Origin: Euzebya tangerina
Lineage (GTDB): Bacteria > Actinomycetota > Nitriliruptoria > Euzebyales > Euzebyaceae
Reading direction: 5' to 3'
NCBI RefSeq assembly: GCF_003074135.1
Contig: NZ_PPDK01000003.1
Coordinates: 62,001 to 126,000, forward strand
DNA length: 64,000 nucleotides
Part shown: positions 54,243 to 62,624 of the stretch, piece after piece
Position numbering within the stretch: position 1 is the first letter of the stretch
Layout of the letters: the number at the start of each line of letters is the position of its first letter
Program-made: the position numbers and the translations under genes
The notes under the pieces: generated by a model
The model's database searches: none
What the model was told of the DNA's origin: nothing
What the model saw: the letters and a program-made list of their open reading frames with translations, nothing else

Positions 54243-54291
54243 AGCACAGCAAGGTTCCCCACCAGGTAGGTGCCCGACCCGGCTCGATGCC

Positions 54292-55095
54292 CTACGTCAG
54301 GAGGTGACGCAGCGCGCTCGGCGCCTCGGCCGCACCGGCCAGCGGGACCCAACGAGCGCCCGCCGACCGGGCCAACGCCTCCGCCTGCTCGTGGTCCTCC
54401 GCCGGGGCCAGGATGACCAACTCCTCCAGCGCACCCGCGACCGCAGTCGGGTCCTGGTCGTCCGTCGACCGACAGTCGCTCAGCAGTACGGCGACCCGCC
54501 GCTGCGCTCGGGTCCGCGCCAGCTGCGCACCTGCCGCCTCCAGAGCCGCCCTCACCGACGTCACGCCGTGCCCTCGCAGGGACAGGATCCGGTCGACCAC
54601 GGACTCCGGTGTGGACGTGCTGTCCATCGGTCGGAGCACCTCTGCGTGCCGGGAGAACGTCACCACCGCGTGGTCGCCGGGCGCGCGCAGCGCGCAGGCC
54701 GCCGCCGTCAGGGCCGCCGTGGCCAGACGCGACCCCTCCATCGAGCCCGACGTGTCGATCAGCAGACACAGCGCGAGTGCGGGCCGCGACCAATCGGCAC
54801 TGATCAGATCCTGCGGTGGCCGTCCGGCCGCCCGACCCTCCACCAGTGCCTCCATCGAGGCGTCGATGTCCAGATCGCCACCGCGCTCCGCGGGCTGGCG
54901 CCGGAGTCTCCCGACGCCCGTCTGCCGTGGCTGGCCTCGTCGAGCGAGATCCAGGACCACGGAGCTCGCCAGGGCCCTCGCCTTGGCCCGCAGTTCCTCA
55001 TCGGTGGCCTGCGCCATCATCATCAGCAGCGTGGCCGCGTCGTCGGCGTCTTCCTCCAGCGCCCGATCGAACGCCTCGGTGTCCAGCACCCCCAC
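54292..55095 (-). CDS. VWA-domain protein paired with a MoxR ATPase
   Basis: It has 267 residues from the GTG at 55095. An N-terminal helical part (LDTEAFDRALEEDADDAATL) is followed by a VWA domain with the MIDAS motif LCLLIDTSGSMEGSR. Conserved-looking codons (RNPRFSEISPEV) continue upstream in frame, back to a CTG at 55224 that overlaps the MoxR stop as CTGA; the true start may be there, adding 43 mostly basic residues. No ATG, GTG or TTG occurs in that stretch before 55095. Confidence 0.88.
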   Translation of the reverse strand: MGVLDTEAFDRALEEDADDAATLLMMMAQATDEELRAKARALASSVVLDLARRGQPRQTGVGRLRRQPAERGGDLDIDASMEALVEGRAAGRPPQDLISADWSRPALALCLLIDTSGSMEGSRLATAALTAAACALRAPGDHAVVTFSRHAEVLRPMDSTSTPESVVDRILSLRGHGVTSVRAALEAAGAQLARTRAQRRVAVLLSDCRSTDDQDPTAVAGALEELVILAPAEDHEQAEALARSAGARWVPLAGAAEAPSALRHLLT

Positions 55096-55220
55096 CTCCG
55101 GCGAGATCTCGCTGAAGCGAGGGTTGCGCGCCAGCTGGGCCCGCGGCTGCTGCCGCTGCTTCGGGCCCTGCTTCCGTCGGTGCCTGTGGTCCCCGTCCTG
55201 TCCGCCCGCCGGTGGCGGGC

Positions 55221-56162
55221 TCAGGCTTCCCCCGACGAATCACCAGCCTCGGATCCATCATCGTCATCCGGCGAGGCATCGAAGACGCGGTCGAAGAGTT
55301 CGGTCACAATCTCTTCCGGTGTCCGTGGTGAGGACTCGTTCAGCCGGATCCGCCCGGACAGCGAGACGAGGGCGGCGTCCAGCGCCGTGGTCCGCGGGTC
55401 ACCGGTGGACCCACGCATCGCCATCAGCGATGCGGTGATGCCCACCATGTCGATCGCGCCCCGGACCGAGGACCCGATCCGCACATCGGGGTGGGTTCGG
55501 GTCTCGCGGACCAGGGTGACGGCCTGCTCGCGGAAGTCGGGGTCGGTGTCGGCGCCATGGGCTGCCGTGATCGCAACCTCCTCGGCCTGGTCCTGATAGT
55601 CCACCGCGATCCGGCACACCCGGTCGTAGATGGCCGAGGAGATGCGGGCCGTGCCCACGGCGTCGAACGGGTTCATGGCCGCCACGAAGCGGAAGCCCGG
55701 CGCCGCCGCGATCCGACCGACCCGCGGGACGTGCAGTTCCCGTTCGCTCATCACGGTGAGGAGCACGTTGATGGTCTCCTCGGGAACCCGGTTGATCTCC
55801 TCGACGTACAGCAAGCCGCCATCCCGCAGAGCCCGGACCAGGGGGCCGTCGACGAACGCCTCGTCGACGTAGCCACGCTCGATCACGATGGCAGGGTCGA
55901 AGTGCCCGACCAGGCGCGACGGTGTCAGCTCGGCGTTGCCCTCGACGAAGGCGAAGGGCACGTGGCTCGCCTCGGCGACGGCGCGCAGCATCGTCGACTT
56001 GCCCGTGCCGGGCGGCCCCTCCAGCAGCACGTGGGCGCCGCTGTCGAGGGCCGCGACTAGCAGTTCGATCTCCCGCTGGCGGCCGACGCAGACCGCCGTG
56101 ACCGCCTGCAGCAACGCCTCCGCGGGCACAGGGTTGCCCGGGGAGGCGATGGTGTCATGCAC
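55221..56162 (-). CDS. MoxR/CoxD-type AAA ATPase
   Basis: It has 313 residues. Walker A is LLEGPPGTGKSTMLRA, Walker B is GLLYVEEINRVPEETIN, and VAAMNPFDAVGTARIS is sensor 1. It is distinct from the MoxR at 41730. The last 25 residues are acidic. With the VWA gene it forms a chaperone pair like CoxD/CoxE. The start GTG at 56162 has a modest purine-rich upstream stretch. Confidence 0.92.
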   Translation of the reverse strand: MHDTIASPGNPVPAEALLQAVTAVCVGRQREIELLVAALDSGAHVLLEGPPGTGKSTMLRAVAEASHVPFAFVEGNAELTPSRLVGHFDPAIVIERGYVDEAFVDGPLVRALRDGGLLYVEEINRVPEETINVLLTVMSERELHVPRVGRIAAAPGFRFVAAMNPFDAVGTARISSAIYDRVCRIAVDYQDQAEEVAITAAHGADTDPDFREQAVTLVRETRTHPDVRIGSSVRGAIDMVGITASLMAMRGSTGDPRTTALDAALVSLSGRIRLNESSPRTPEEIVTELFDRVFDASPDDDDGSEAGDSSGEA

Positions 56163-56192
56163 CTTTTCTGAGACGCAGGGTCTGGATGAGGG

Positions 56193-57311
56193 TCAGTGCT
56201 CGTGGATGAGGACGCCGCGGACGTTCTTGCCGTCGAGCAGGTCCTCATATCCCTGATTGACTTCCTCCAGGGTGTAGGTGTTGGTGATGATCTCGTCCAG
56301 CTTGAGGTCACCGGCCTGGTACAGGCCGAGGATCTTCGGGATGTCGGTCGTCGGGTTGCAGTCGCCGAACAGCGACCCCTTCACGGTCTTCTTGAACAGC
56401 GTCATGATCGAGCCGGGGAGCTGCACGTTGACCGCGTCCAGCTTGTTCAGGCCGGTGAGGACGATGGTGCCGCCCTTGCCGGTGGCCTCGAAGGCCTCGC
56501 CGACGATCTGCTCCGTCACCAGGCCAGGCGTGAGGATCGACTTGTCGGCGCCGTTGCCGTTCGTCATGGACTGGGCCAGCTCGATGGCCTCGGCACCGGT
56601 GGCAACCGCGTGCGTCGCGCCCAACTCCATCGCCTTCTCGCGCTTGTTCTCCAGCGGGTCGACCGCGATCAGGTTCTTCGCGCCGGCGTAGCGTGCGCCT
56701 TGGACGGCGTTGATGCCGATGCCGCCAACTCCCATGACGATGACCGTCTCGCCGGGCTGGACGTCCGCCGCGTTGACCGCCGAGCCGAAGCCCGTCGGGA
56801 CCCCACAGCCGACCAGGACCGCCTTGTCCAGCGGCATGTCTTCGTCGACCGTCACGGCGGAGTTCTGGTGAATCGTGGCGTACTGGGAGAACGTGCCGAG
56901 CATGCACATGGCGCCGTAGTTCTTCTCGGGGCCAGGCCCGGTGAAGGGGAACCGCTCACCCGGCAGGTACCCCTCCAGGATGGTGGCGCCCATGTCGCAG
57001 ATGGCCTGCTGACCGGTGGCACACCAGCGACACGTGCCGCAGTTGGGGATGAACGAGCAAACGACCTTGTCGCCTTCCTTCACGCGGGTGACACCGGGAC
57101 CGACCTCCTCGACGATGCCGGCTCCTTCATGACCGAGCACCATCGGGAGCCGTGCGGCGAAGTCGCCGTGCGCGACGTGGATGTCGGAGTGGCACAGTCC
57201 GGCATGCGTGTACCGGATCAGTATCTCGCCCTCCTTCGGACCGTCCAGATCAAGCTCGACGATCTCGATCGGCTTGCCGGGCTCGTAGACAACTCCAGCT
57301 TTGGTCTTCAT
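56193..57311 (-). CDS. Zinc alcohol dehydrogenase, NDMA-dependent type
   Basis: It has 372 residues, a medium-chain dehydrogenase. The catalytic zinc site starts at [16 protein letters not shown] and [12 protein letters not shown]; the structural zinc cysteines are in [15 protein letters not shown]. The cofactor loop is [19 protein letters not shown]. The sequence fits the actinobacterial NDMA-dependent family, in which NAD is tightly bound. AAGGAG lies eight bases before the ATG. Confidence 0.92.
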   Translation of the reverse strand: MKTKAGVVYEPGKPIEIVELDLDGPKEGEILIRYTHAGLCHSDIHVAHGDFAARLPMVLGHEGAGIVEEVGPGVTRVKEGDKVVCSFIPNCGTCRWCATGQQAICDMGATILEGYLPGERFPFTGPGPEKNYGAMCMLGTFSQYATIHQNSAVTVDEDMPLDKAVLVGCGVPTGFGSAVNAADVQPGETVIVMGVGGIGINAVQGARYAGAKNLIAVDPLENKREKAMELGATHAVATGAEAIELAQSMTNGNGADKSILTPGLVTEQIVGEAFEATGKGGTIVLTGLNKLDAVNVQLPGSIMTLFKKTVKGSLFGDCNPTTDIPKILGLYQAGDLKLDEIITNTYTLEEVNQGYEDLLDGKNVRGVLIHEH

Positions 57312-57410
57312 GCAGAGGGCTCCTTGGACGTGCGTGGCTGACGGGCATGACTGGCATCCGTCAGCCTTCCAAGCCGGGCGGTTCGCCATCACCCCCAGCC
57401 GGAGGGTGGA

Positions 57411-58811
57411 TCAGCGCGGTGGCGCGGGCAGATCGAGCGCAGGAAGATCGCGATGCGGCGGCTGGGGCAGCGCAGCGACCGAGGTGTCGGGCGGCCGCGA
57501 CGTCCCCTGTGCGGCGGTCACCGACCTGGCGGCCACCGACCTGGCGGCGATGGGCCGTGTCGTCCGGCGATCACCTCGGACGGCGGCCGTGATGGCCTCG
57601 GGGTCGTCGATCGAGTCGGCGTCGACCACGGGGAGGGCTCCGAGCGACGGCGGCGGGTACTTGAAGCCCACGCCGCAGTCGAAGACCACCACCCGCTCGT
57701 CGGGCGCGATCCAGCCCTCGTCGGCCAGGACGGCGGTCGCGGCGAACGCGGTGGCACTCTCGGGCGAGACGTACCCGGCGCCGCGATGGGCGACGAGCTG
57801 CTGCATCCGGTCGATGTCGGACTCGGGGACGGCAACACCGGTCCCCCCGGACTGCGCAACCGCCGAGAGGATCAGCCGATCACCGACGGCACTGGGCACC
57901 CGCAGGCCGCTGGCGCGGGTGGCGGGGTCCTTCCAGGGACGAGCGGCGGCGGTTCCCTCCTCGATCGCACGGACCATGGGGGCACAGCCGGCAGCCTGGG
58001 CGACCACCATCCGGGGGCGGTGCGAGCCGATCAGGCCCAGCGCCTGCAACTCCTCGAACGCCTTCCACATGCCGATCAGGCCGGTCCCGCCGCCGGTGGG
58101 GTAGACCACGACGTCCGGGAGGGTCCAGTTCAGCTCCTCAGCGAGCTCGAGCCCCATCGTCTTCTTGCCCTCGACGCGGTACGGCTCCTTCAGCGTGGAC
58201 AGGTCGAACGCCCCGGTCCGCTCCCGCACATGACGGGCGACGGTGCCGCAGTCGCTGATGACCCCCTCGACCAGGATGACCTCGGCGCCGGCCATCTGGA
58301 CCTCGGTGATGTTGACCGTGGGGGTGTCGACCGGGAGCACGATCGTGACGGGCACACCGGCGGCAGCCCCGTAGGTGGCCAGCGCACCACCGGCATTGCC
58401 GGCCGAGGGGACGATCAGCCGCGTCGCACCGAGCTCCACGGCGCGCGACACGGCCGCGGCCATGCCACGGGCCTTGAACGCCCCGGTCGGGTTCTGACCC
58501 TCCGCCTTGATCATGAGCCGATCCAGACCGAGGGCGTCCCCCAGTCGTGGAGCGGGCAGGAGCGGGGTGCTCCCCTCGCCGAGGTGGATCATGGTGGCCG
58601 GGTCGCGGACGGGCAGGAGCTCGCGCCAGCGCCACATGCCGTTCCCGCGCCGGGCCGCGATGTTCTGCCGGGTCAGCGTCCGGGCGGCCCGTGCCAGGTC
58701 GTAGCGGGCCAGCAACGGCAGGCCGTCGACCGGGTCGAGGGTCTGCAGGACGTCGGCGTCGTAGGTCGCGCCGGTGCGCGACCCCTCGAGGTGCGTGAGA
58801 CAGGACTCCAC
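57411..58811 (-). CDS. thrC: Threonine synthase
   Basis: PLP enzyme that converts phosphohomoserine to threonine, 466 residues. The PLP lysine is Lys113 in QNPTGAFKARGMAAAVS; HLGEGSTPLLPAPRLG, VPSAGNAGGALATYGA and YPTGGGTGLIGMW are conserved. The N-terminal ribbon, usually Cys-rich, reads HLEGSRTGATYDAD and TLDPVDGLPL here, so its zinc ligands are gone. The GTG at 58811 has a TATCGT box seven bases upstream; an ATG at 58877 is possible. The last 50 residues are low-complexity Ala/Pro/Arg. It is far from hom and thrB. Confidence 0.93.
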   Translation of the reverse strand: MESCLTHLEGSRTGATYDADVLQTLDPVDGLPLLARYDLARAARTLTRQNIAARRGNGMWRWRELLPVRDPATMIHLGEGSTPLLPAPRLGDALGLDRLMIKAEGQNPTGAFKARGMAAAVSRAVELGATRLIVPSAGNAGGALATYGAAAGVPVTIVLPVDTPTVNITEVQMAGAEVILVEGVISDCGTVARHVRERTGAFDLSTLKEPYRVEGKKTMGLELAEELNWTLPDVVVYPTGGGTGLIGMWKAFEELQALGLIGSHRPRMVVAQAAGCAPMVRAIEEGTAAARPWKDPATRASGLRVPSAVGDRLILSAVAQSGGTGVAVPESDIDRMQQLVAHRGAGYVSPESATAFAATAVLADEGWIAPDERVVVFDCGVGFKYPPPSLGALPVVDADSIDDPEAITAAVRGDRRTTRPIAARSVAARSVTAAQGTSRPPDTSVAALPQPPHRDLPALDLPAPPR

Positions 58812-58818
58812 CCCGGGC

Positions 58819-58824
58819 ACGATA
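58819..58824 (-). promoter_or_regulatory. -10 box (TATCGT) of thrC
   Basis: It lies seven bases before the GTG at 58811. That start agrees with the family N-terminus better than the ATG 66 bases upstream. Confidence 0.4.
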
Positions 58825-58901
58825 CGGGACCAGTCGAGTGCTGCAGACGTCCAGGGTCGCTTGGCGCGATGAGACATCCCAGATCGGGGCAGGCTGAGCT
58901 C

Positions 58902-59609
58902 ATGGCACATGATGCTGGAGGGAGTCGTACCGCGGACCAGGCCCCGTCGTTGGATCAACGCCGCGACTACGGGCGGGACGATCTGCGTCGTACCGACCTG
59001 CGCAACGACCCCATCGCACAACTCGAGGCATGGATCGAGCACGCCTCGACCACCGATCAGCTGGTCGAGCCGACGGCGATGACGCTGGCCACCGTCGACG
59101 CCGACGGCCGCCCGGCGGCACGGACCGTGCTGCTGCGCCGGATCACGAACGGCCGGCTGCTGTTCTTCACCAACTACGGGTCGCGGAAGGGCGATCACAT
59201 CGAGGGTGCGCTGGCCGAGGCCGGCGAAGCCCACGGGTCGGTGCTGTTCCGGTGGGCCCGGCCAGCCCGACAGGTGGAGGTCCGGGGCACGGTCCGACGG
59301 GCCACGGCCGAGGAGTCCGACGAGTACTTCGCCACGCGGCCACGCGAGTCCCAGATCGGGGCGCACGCCAGTCCGCAGTCACGGCCCATCGACGACCGCG
59401 ATGAGTTGGAGGCCCGCCTCGTGGCCGTCGCAGCCCGCTTCGACGGTGTCGAGGACATTCCCCGACCAGACGACTGGGGCGGGTACGCCCTGACCCCACA
59501 CACCGTCGAGTTCTGGCAGGGCCGCTCCAGCCGCCTGCACGATCGCTTCCGCTACGAGCGGGACGGCCAGGACGAGGACGGCTGGCGGATCACGCGCTTA
59601 GCTCCCTGA
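58902..59609 (+). CDS. pdxH: Pyridoxamine/pyridoxine 5'-phosphate oxidase
   Basis: FMN enzyme that makes pyridoxal 5'-phosphate, 235 residues. Motifs: MTLATVDADGRPAARTVLLR, LLFFTNYGSRKGDHIEG, FRWARPARQVEVRGTV, ATRPRESQIGAHASPQS and the C-terminal VEFWQGRSSRLHDRFRYER. It is divergent from thrC, which uses PLP; a shared control region of about 90 bases lies between the two starts. Confidence 0.96.
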   Translation: MAHDAGGSRTADQAPSLDQRRDYGRDDLRRTDLRNDPIAQLEAWIEHASTTDQLVEPTAMTLATVDADGRPAARTVLLRRITNGRLLFFTNYGSRKGDHIEGALAEAGEAHGSVLFRWARPARQVEVRGTVRRATAEESDEYFATRPRESQIGAHASPQSRPIDDRDELEARLVAVAARFDGVEDIPRPDDWGGYALTPHTVEFWQGRSSRLHDRFRYERDGQDEDGWRITRLAP

Positions 59610-59676
59610 CCGGCCCACCGGCCCCGGGTCAGGCTGGCGCTTGACAGGCCCGCTCATCTCAGGCACGGTGACACCG

Positions 59677-59694
59677 ACCGACCAGTTGGTCGGT
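59677..59694 (+). promoter_or_regulatory. TetR-type operator of the crotonase/TetR pair
   Basis: ACCGACCA and TGGTCGGT are perfect eight-base arms with a two-base centre. A TATCCT box (59694-59699) directly follows, so a bound repressor would block the promoter of the downstream crotonase gene. The adjacent TetR gene (60625) is the likely ligand. Confidence 0.65.
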
Positions 59695-59720
59695 ATCCTG
59701 ATGATCCGAGGAGCCAGGCT

Positions 59721-60611
59721 GTGTACGAGACCATCAAGACCAGCGTCGAGGACGGGATCTTCTTCCTCACGCTCAACCGACCCGAGGCCCTGAACACCAT
59801 CGTCCCGCCGATGCCCGACGAGTTCCGGCACGCCATCGAGGCCGCAACCCGCGACGATGACGTGAAGGTGATCGTCGTGCGCGGCAACGGCCGGTCGTTC
59901 TGTGCGGGCTACAACTTCGACGGCGGCTTCCACCACTGGGACGACTGGATCGCCACGGACGGGACGTGGGACCCGGGGAAGGAGTTCACCTGGTCCACCA
60001 ACGAGCTGACGGCACCCACCCAGCAGTTCTTCTCCATGTGGCGTTCGTCCAAGCCGGTCATCGCCCAGATCCACGGCTGGTGCGTCGGCGGCGGGTCGGA
60101 CAACGCCCTGTCCGCCGACATCGTCATCGCCTCAGATGACGCGATCATCGGGACGCCGTACTCACGGATGTGGGGGGCCTACCTCTCGGCCATGTGGATC
60201 TACCGCTTGGGCCTGGCGGAGGCGAAGTGGCGGGCGCTGACCGGGGAGCCCTTCACCGGGGCCGAGGCCGCTGAGGCCGGGCTGATCAACGAGTCGGTGC
60301 CATTCGACCGCCTCGAGGACCGGGTCATGGAGGTCGCCACCATGCTGAAGAGCATCCCCGTGTCCCAGTTGCAGGCCATGAAACTGGTCGTCAACCACGC
60401 CTACGAGCAGCAGGGCCTGAACGCGGTGCAGACCCTCGGACCTATCCTCGACGGCATGATGCGCAACACGCCGGACGCGCTCGCCTGGGTCGAGAAGGTC
60501 CAGGAGGAGGGTGTCCGCGAGGGCATCATCCAGCGCGACGGGCCCTTCGGCGACTACAGCCAAGCCCCCACGGACCGCAAGCCCGACCCGGCCCACGCCT
60601 TCAGCTACTAG
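59721..60611 (+). CDS. Crotonase/enoyl-CoA hydratase-family protein
   Basis: It has 296 residues. The oxyanion regions are RSFCAGYNFDGG and GWCVGGGSDNALSADIVIA; the Glu normally found in the second segment is Asp. The C-terminus is an extended helical region (WVEKVQEEGVREGIIQRDGPFG). GAGGAG precedes the GTG. By family knowledge it acts on an acyl-CoA; the substrate is unknown. A TetR operator covers the promoter and the TetR gene is 13 bases downstream. Confidence 0.9.
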   Translation: MYETIKTSVEDGIFFLTLNRPEALNTIVPPMPDEFRHAIEAATRDDDVKVIVVRGNGRSFCAGYNFDGGFHHWDDWIATDGTWDPGKEFTWSTNELTAPTQQFFSMWRSSKPVIAQIHGWCVGGGSDNALSADIVIASDDAIIGTPYSRMWGAYLSAMWIYRLGLAEAKWRALTGEPFTGAEAAEAGLINESVPFDRLEDRVMEVATMLKSIPVSQLQAMKLVVNHAYEQQGLNAVQTLGPILDGMMRNTPDALAWVEKVQEEGVREGIIQRDGPFGDYSQAPTDRKPDPAHAFSY

Positions 60612-60624
60612 ACCTCCCACCAAC

Positions 60625-61209
60625 GTGTCCGAGGCCCCGTCAGTCGCGCGCATCCTCGGCGAAGCCGAGCAGCGCTTCGCCGCGGCAGGCTACGGCGGCA
60701 CCAGCCTGTCCTCGGTGGCCAAGGCGGCGGGGCTGGGAAACGCGGGGCTGCTCCACCACTTCCCGTCCAAAGCCGCCCTGTACCGCGCCGTACTCGAGGC
60801 CGTCGGCGCCGACATCGACGACCGGATGGTGGCGGCCATGGTCGATGGCACCGACCCGGTCGACCGACTGCGCGCCCTGACGGGTGTGCTGGTCGAACTC
60901 GGCGAGGACCGGCCGACGGCCCTCCGGCTGGTGATGCACGAGTTCCTGGACGACAGCGGTCGGCTGGAGCGCGCCTCCGTCCTCCCGCTGGCCGGGGCTG
61001 TCCGGACGACCGTCGGTGTGATCCGCGACGGCCAAGCAGCCGGAGAGGTGGTGGACGGTGACCCGCTGGCGCTTCTCGCAAGGCTCCACGGCACCATCTT
61101 CTACGGGCTGCTGGGCCAGACCGTCCTGGGCCGCATCCACACCGACCCCGCTCCCGGCTGGGAGGCGCGTCTGGTCGATGTCGCACTGGAGGGGCTGATC
61201 ATCACCTGA
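60625..61209 (+). CDS. TetR-family regulator of the crotonase module
   Basis: It has 194 residues. The helix-turn-helix is GGTSLSSVAKAAGLGNAGLL, followed by HHFPSKAALYRAVL. The C-terminal ligand domain is helical. It starts with GTG 13 bases after the crotonase stop, so the repressor is in the operon it probably controls. It ends six bases from the convergent crotonase at 61216. Confidence 0.9.
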   Translation: MSEAPSVARILGEAEQRFAAAGYGGTSLSSVAKAAGLGNAGLLHHFPSKAALYRAVLEAVGADIDDRMVAAMVDGTDPVDRLRALTGVLVELGEDRPTALRLVMHEFLDDSGRLERASVLPLAGAVRTTVGVIRDGQAAGEVVDGDPLALLARLHGTIFYGLLGQTVLGRIHTDPAPGWEARLVDVALEGLIIT

Positions 61210-61215
61210 GGCGGG

Positions 61216-62025
61216 TCAGATGTTGACGAAGTCGCCGCTGCGACCAGCGCCGTCCCGGAACCGTGCCGCTCCCGCAACCCCCTCCTCGCGGATGGCGTCC
61301 ATGCCGTGGGCCCACTCGAAGCGCAGCGCATCGCGCACGGGCATGCCGCGGGTCTCGATGATCGCCTGGCGGTCCGCCCGGACCGCCATCTGGGGGAACC
61401 GCGCGATCTCATGGGCCATTGCCTCGGCGGCCTGGCGGGTCTGGCCCGTCGGCACGATCTTCTCTGCCAGACCGATCCGCCCGCACTCCTCGGCGGGGAC
61501 CTGCCGCCCGGTCATCGCGATCTCGAGCGCACGGCCCTGGCCCACGAGCCGGGGCAGCCGGACCGTACCGCCGTCCATCAGCGTGATGCCCCAGCGGCGG
61601 CAGTACACACCCATGTAGGCGTCGGCGGCCATGACCCGGACATCGCACCACATCGCGAGCTCCATGCCACCCGCGACCGCCGCCCCCTCGACCGCACCGA
61701 TCACCGGCTTGTTCAGCTCCAGCCGGGTCGGTCCCAGCGCACCACGCGGAGGCGTGTTCGCCCCGGTCGGGAAGGCCAGGTCGCGAACCATCTCGCGGTG
61801 CAGCTTCTCGTCGGTCAGCGTCGAGGCGTACTTGAGGTCCCAGCCCGCGCAGAAGTTGCCACCAGCGCCCCAGAGCACGGCGACGTAGGCCTCGTCGTCG
61901 GCGTCGAAGGCGAGGAACGCCTCGTACAGGGCCTGAGCGGACTCGGGGTCCATGCCATTGCGCGCCTCTGGCCGGTCGTGGATGACCGTCCAGACGTGGT
62001 CGTCCTTCTCGATGCTGACGGTCAT
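61216..62025 (-). CDS. Crotonase/enoyl-CoA hydratase-family protein, second module
   Basis: It has 269 residues. GNFCAGWDLKYAS and VEGAAVAGGMELAMWCDVRV carry the oxyanion hole and one catalytic Glu (GGMEL). The second acid position reads RWGITLMDGGT, an altered form. AAGGAG precedes the ATG, which overlaps the TetR stop by four bases (ATGA). It is only loosely similar to the crotonase at 59721, so the two modules were not a recent duplication. Confidence 0.9.
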   Translation of the reverse strand: MTVSIEKDDHVWTVIHDRPEARNGMDPESAQALYEAFLAFDADDEAYVAVLWGAGGNFCAGWDLKYASTLTDEKLHREMVRDLAFPTGANTPPRGALGPTRLELNKPVIGAVEGAAVAGGMELAMWCDVRVMAADAYMGVYCRRWGITLMDGGTVRLPRLVGQGRALEIAMTGRQVPAEECGRIGLAEKIVPTGQTRQAAEAMAHEIARFPQMAVRADRQAIIETRGMPVRDALRFEWAHGMDAIREEGVAGAARFRDGAGRSGDFVNI

Positions 62026-62582
62026 GGTGTTGCTCCTTGAGGGGTATCAGTTCCGCTTGTCCTGGTGGGTGTCATGTCGTCGGGGTGGCGGCTTCGAGCC
62101 GCCGCCGCCCGCAGGCCGCGCTCGAGCGGTGCCGCGATCACCGCGTAGGTCACCAGTCCCAGCTGCGAGACGACGACCTCGGCCGCTTCGTCGGCGGTGC
62201 CCTCGAGGACGCGCATCAGCGCCTCGACAGCGCTATCCAGCACCCACGGGCCAGGGCGCTCTTGCAGCCGCAGCAACCCGTAGGTCATCAGCCGGACGTC
62301 GTCGGGGTGATCGTCCGCCCAGCGCTGCATCCCCGCGCGAACGGCGGTCGCGGGGTCGGCACCACCTGCGACCTCCTGCGCCGCCTCCTCCGCCGTGCCA
62401 CGCAGTCGGTCACCCACCTGCTCCAGGCACGCCCGGTACAGCGCGTCCTTGGAGCGGAAGTGGTGCATCACGTTGGCCTTCGACGTATCCGCGGCCGCGG
62501 CGATCTGGGCGATGGAGGCCCCGTCGACGCCGCGGCGCGCGAAGAGCTCGAGCGCGGTGCTGAGCAGAACATCACGAGACAC
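62022..62582 (-). CDS. TetR-family regulator of the second module
   Basis: It has 186 residues. The helix-turn-helix is GASIAQIAAAADTSKANVMH, then HFRSKDALYRACLEQ. The GTG at 62582 is chosen because TACGCT lies seven bases upstream; a TTG at 62588 is possible. The promoter spacer is a perfect palindrome, so autoregulation is likely. Confidence 0.9.
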   Translation of the reverse strand: MSRDVLLSTALELFARRGVDGASIAQIAAAADTSKANVMHHFRSKDALYRACLEQVGDRLRGTAEEAAQEVAGGADPATAVRAGMQRWADDHPDDVRLMTYGLLRLQERPGPWVLDSAVEALMRVLEGTADEAAEVVVSQLGLVTYAVIAAPLERGLRAAAARSRHPDDMTPTRTSGTDTPQGATP

Positions 62583-62589
62583 GACCAAG

Positions 62590-62619
62590 AGCGTACTGAC
62601 CGAACGTTCGGTCTGTCAA
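62590..62619 (-). promoter_or_regulatory. Promoter of the second TetR gene with an operator in its spacer
   Basis: On the minus strand TTGACA (62614-62619) and TACGCT (62590-62595) are 18 bases apart. The spacer contains the perfect 16-base palindrome GACCGAACGTTCGGTC (62598-62613). This is the best-formed promoter/operator in the window. Confidence 0.75.
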
Positions 62620-62624
62620 GCGGC

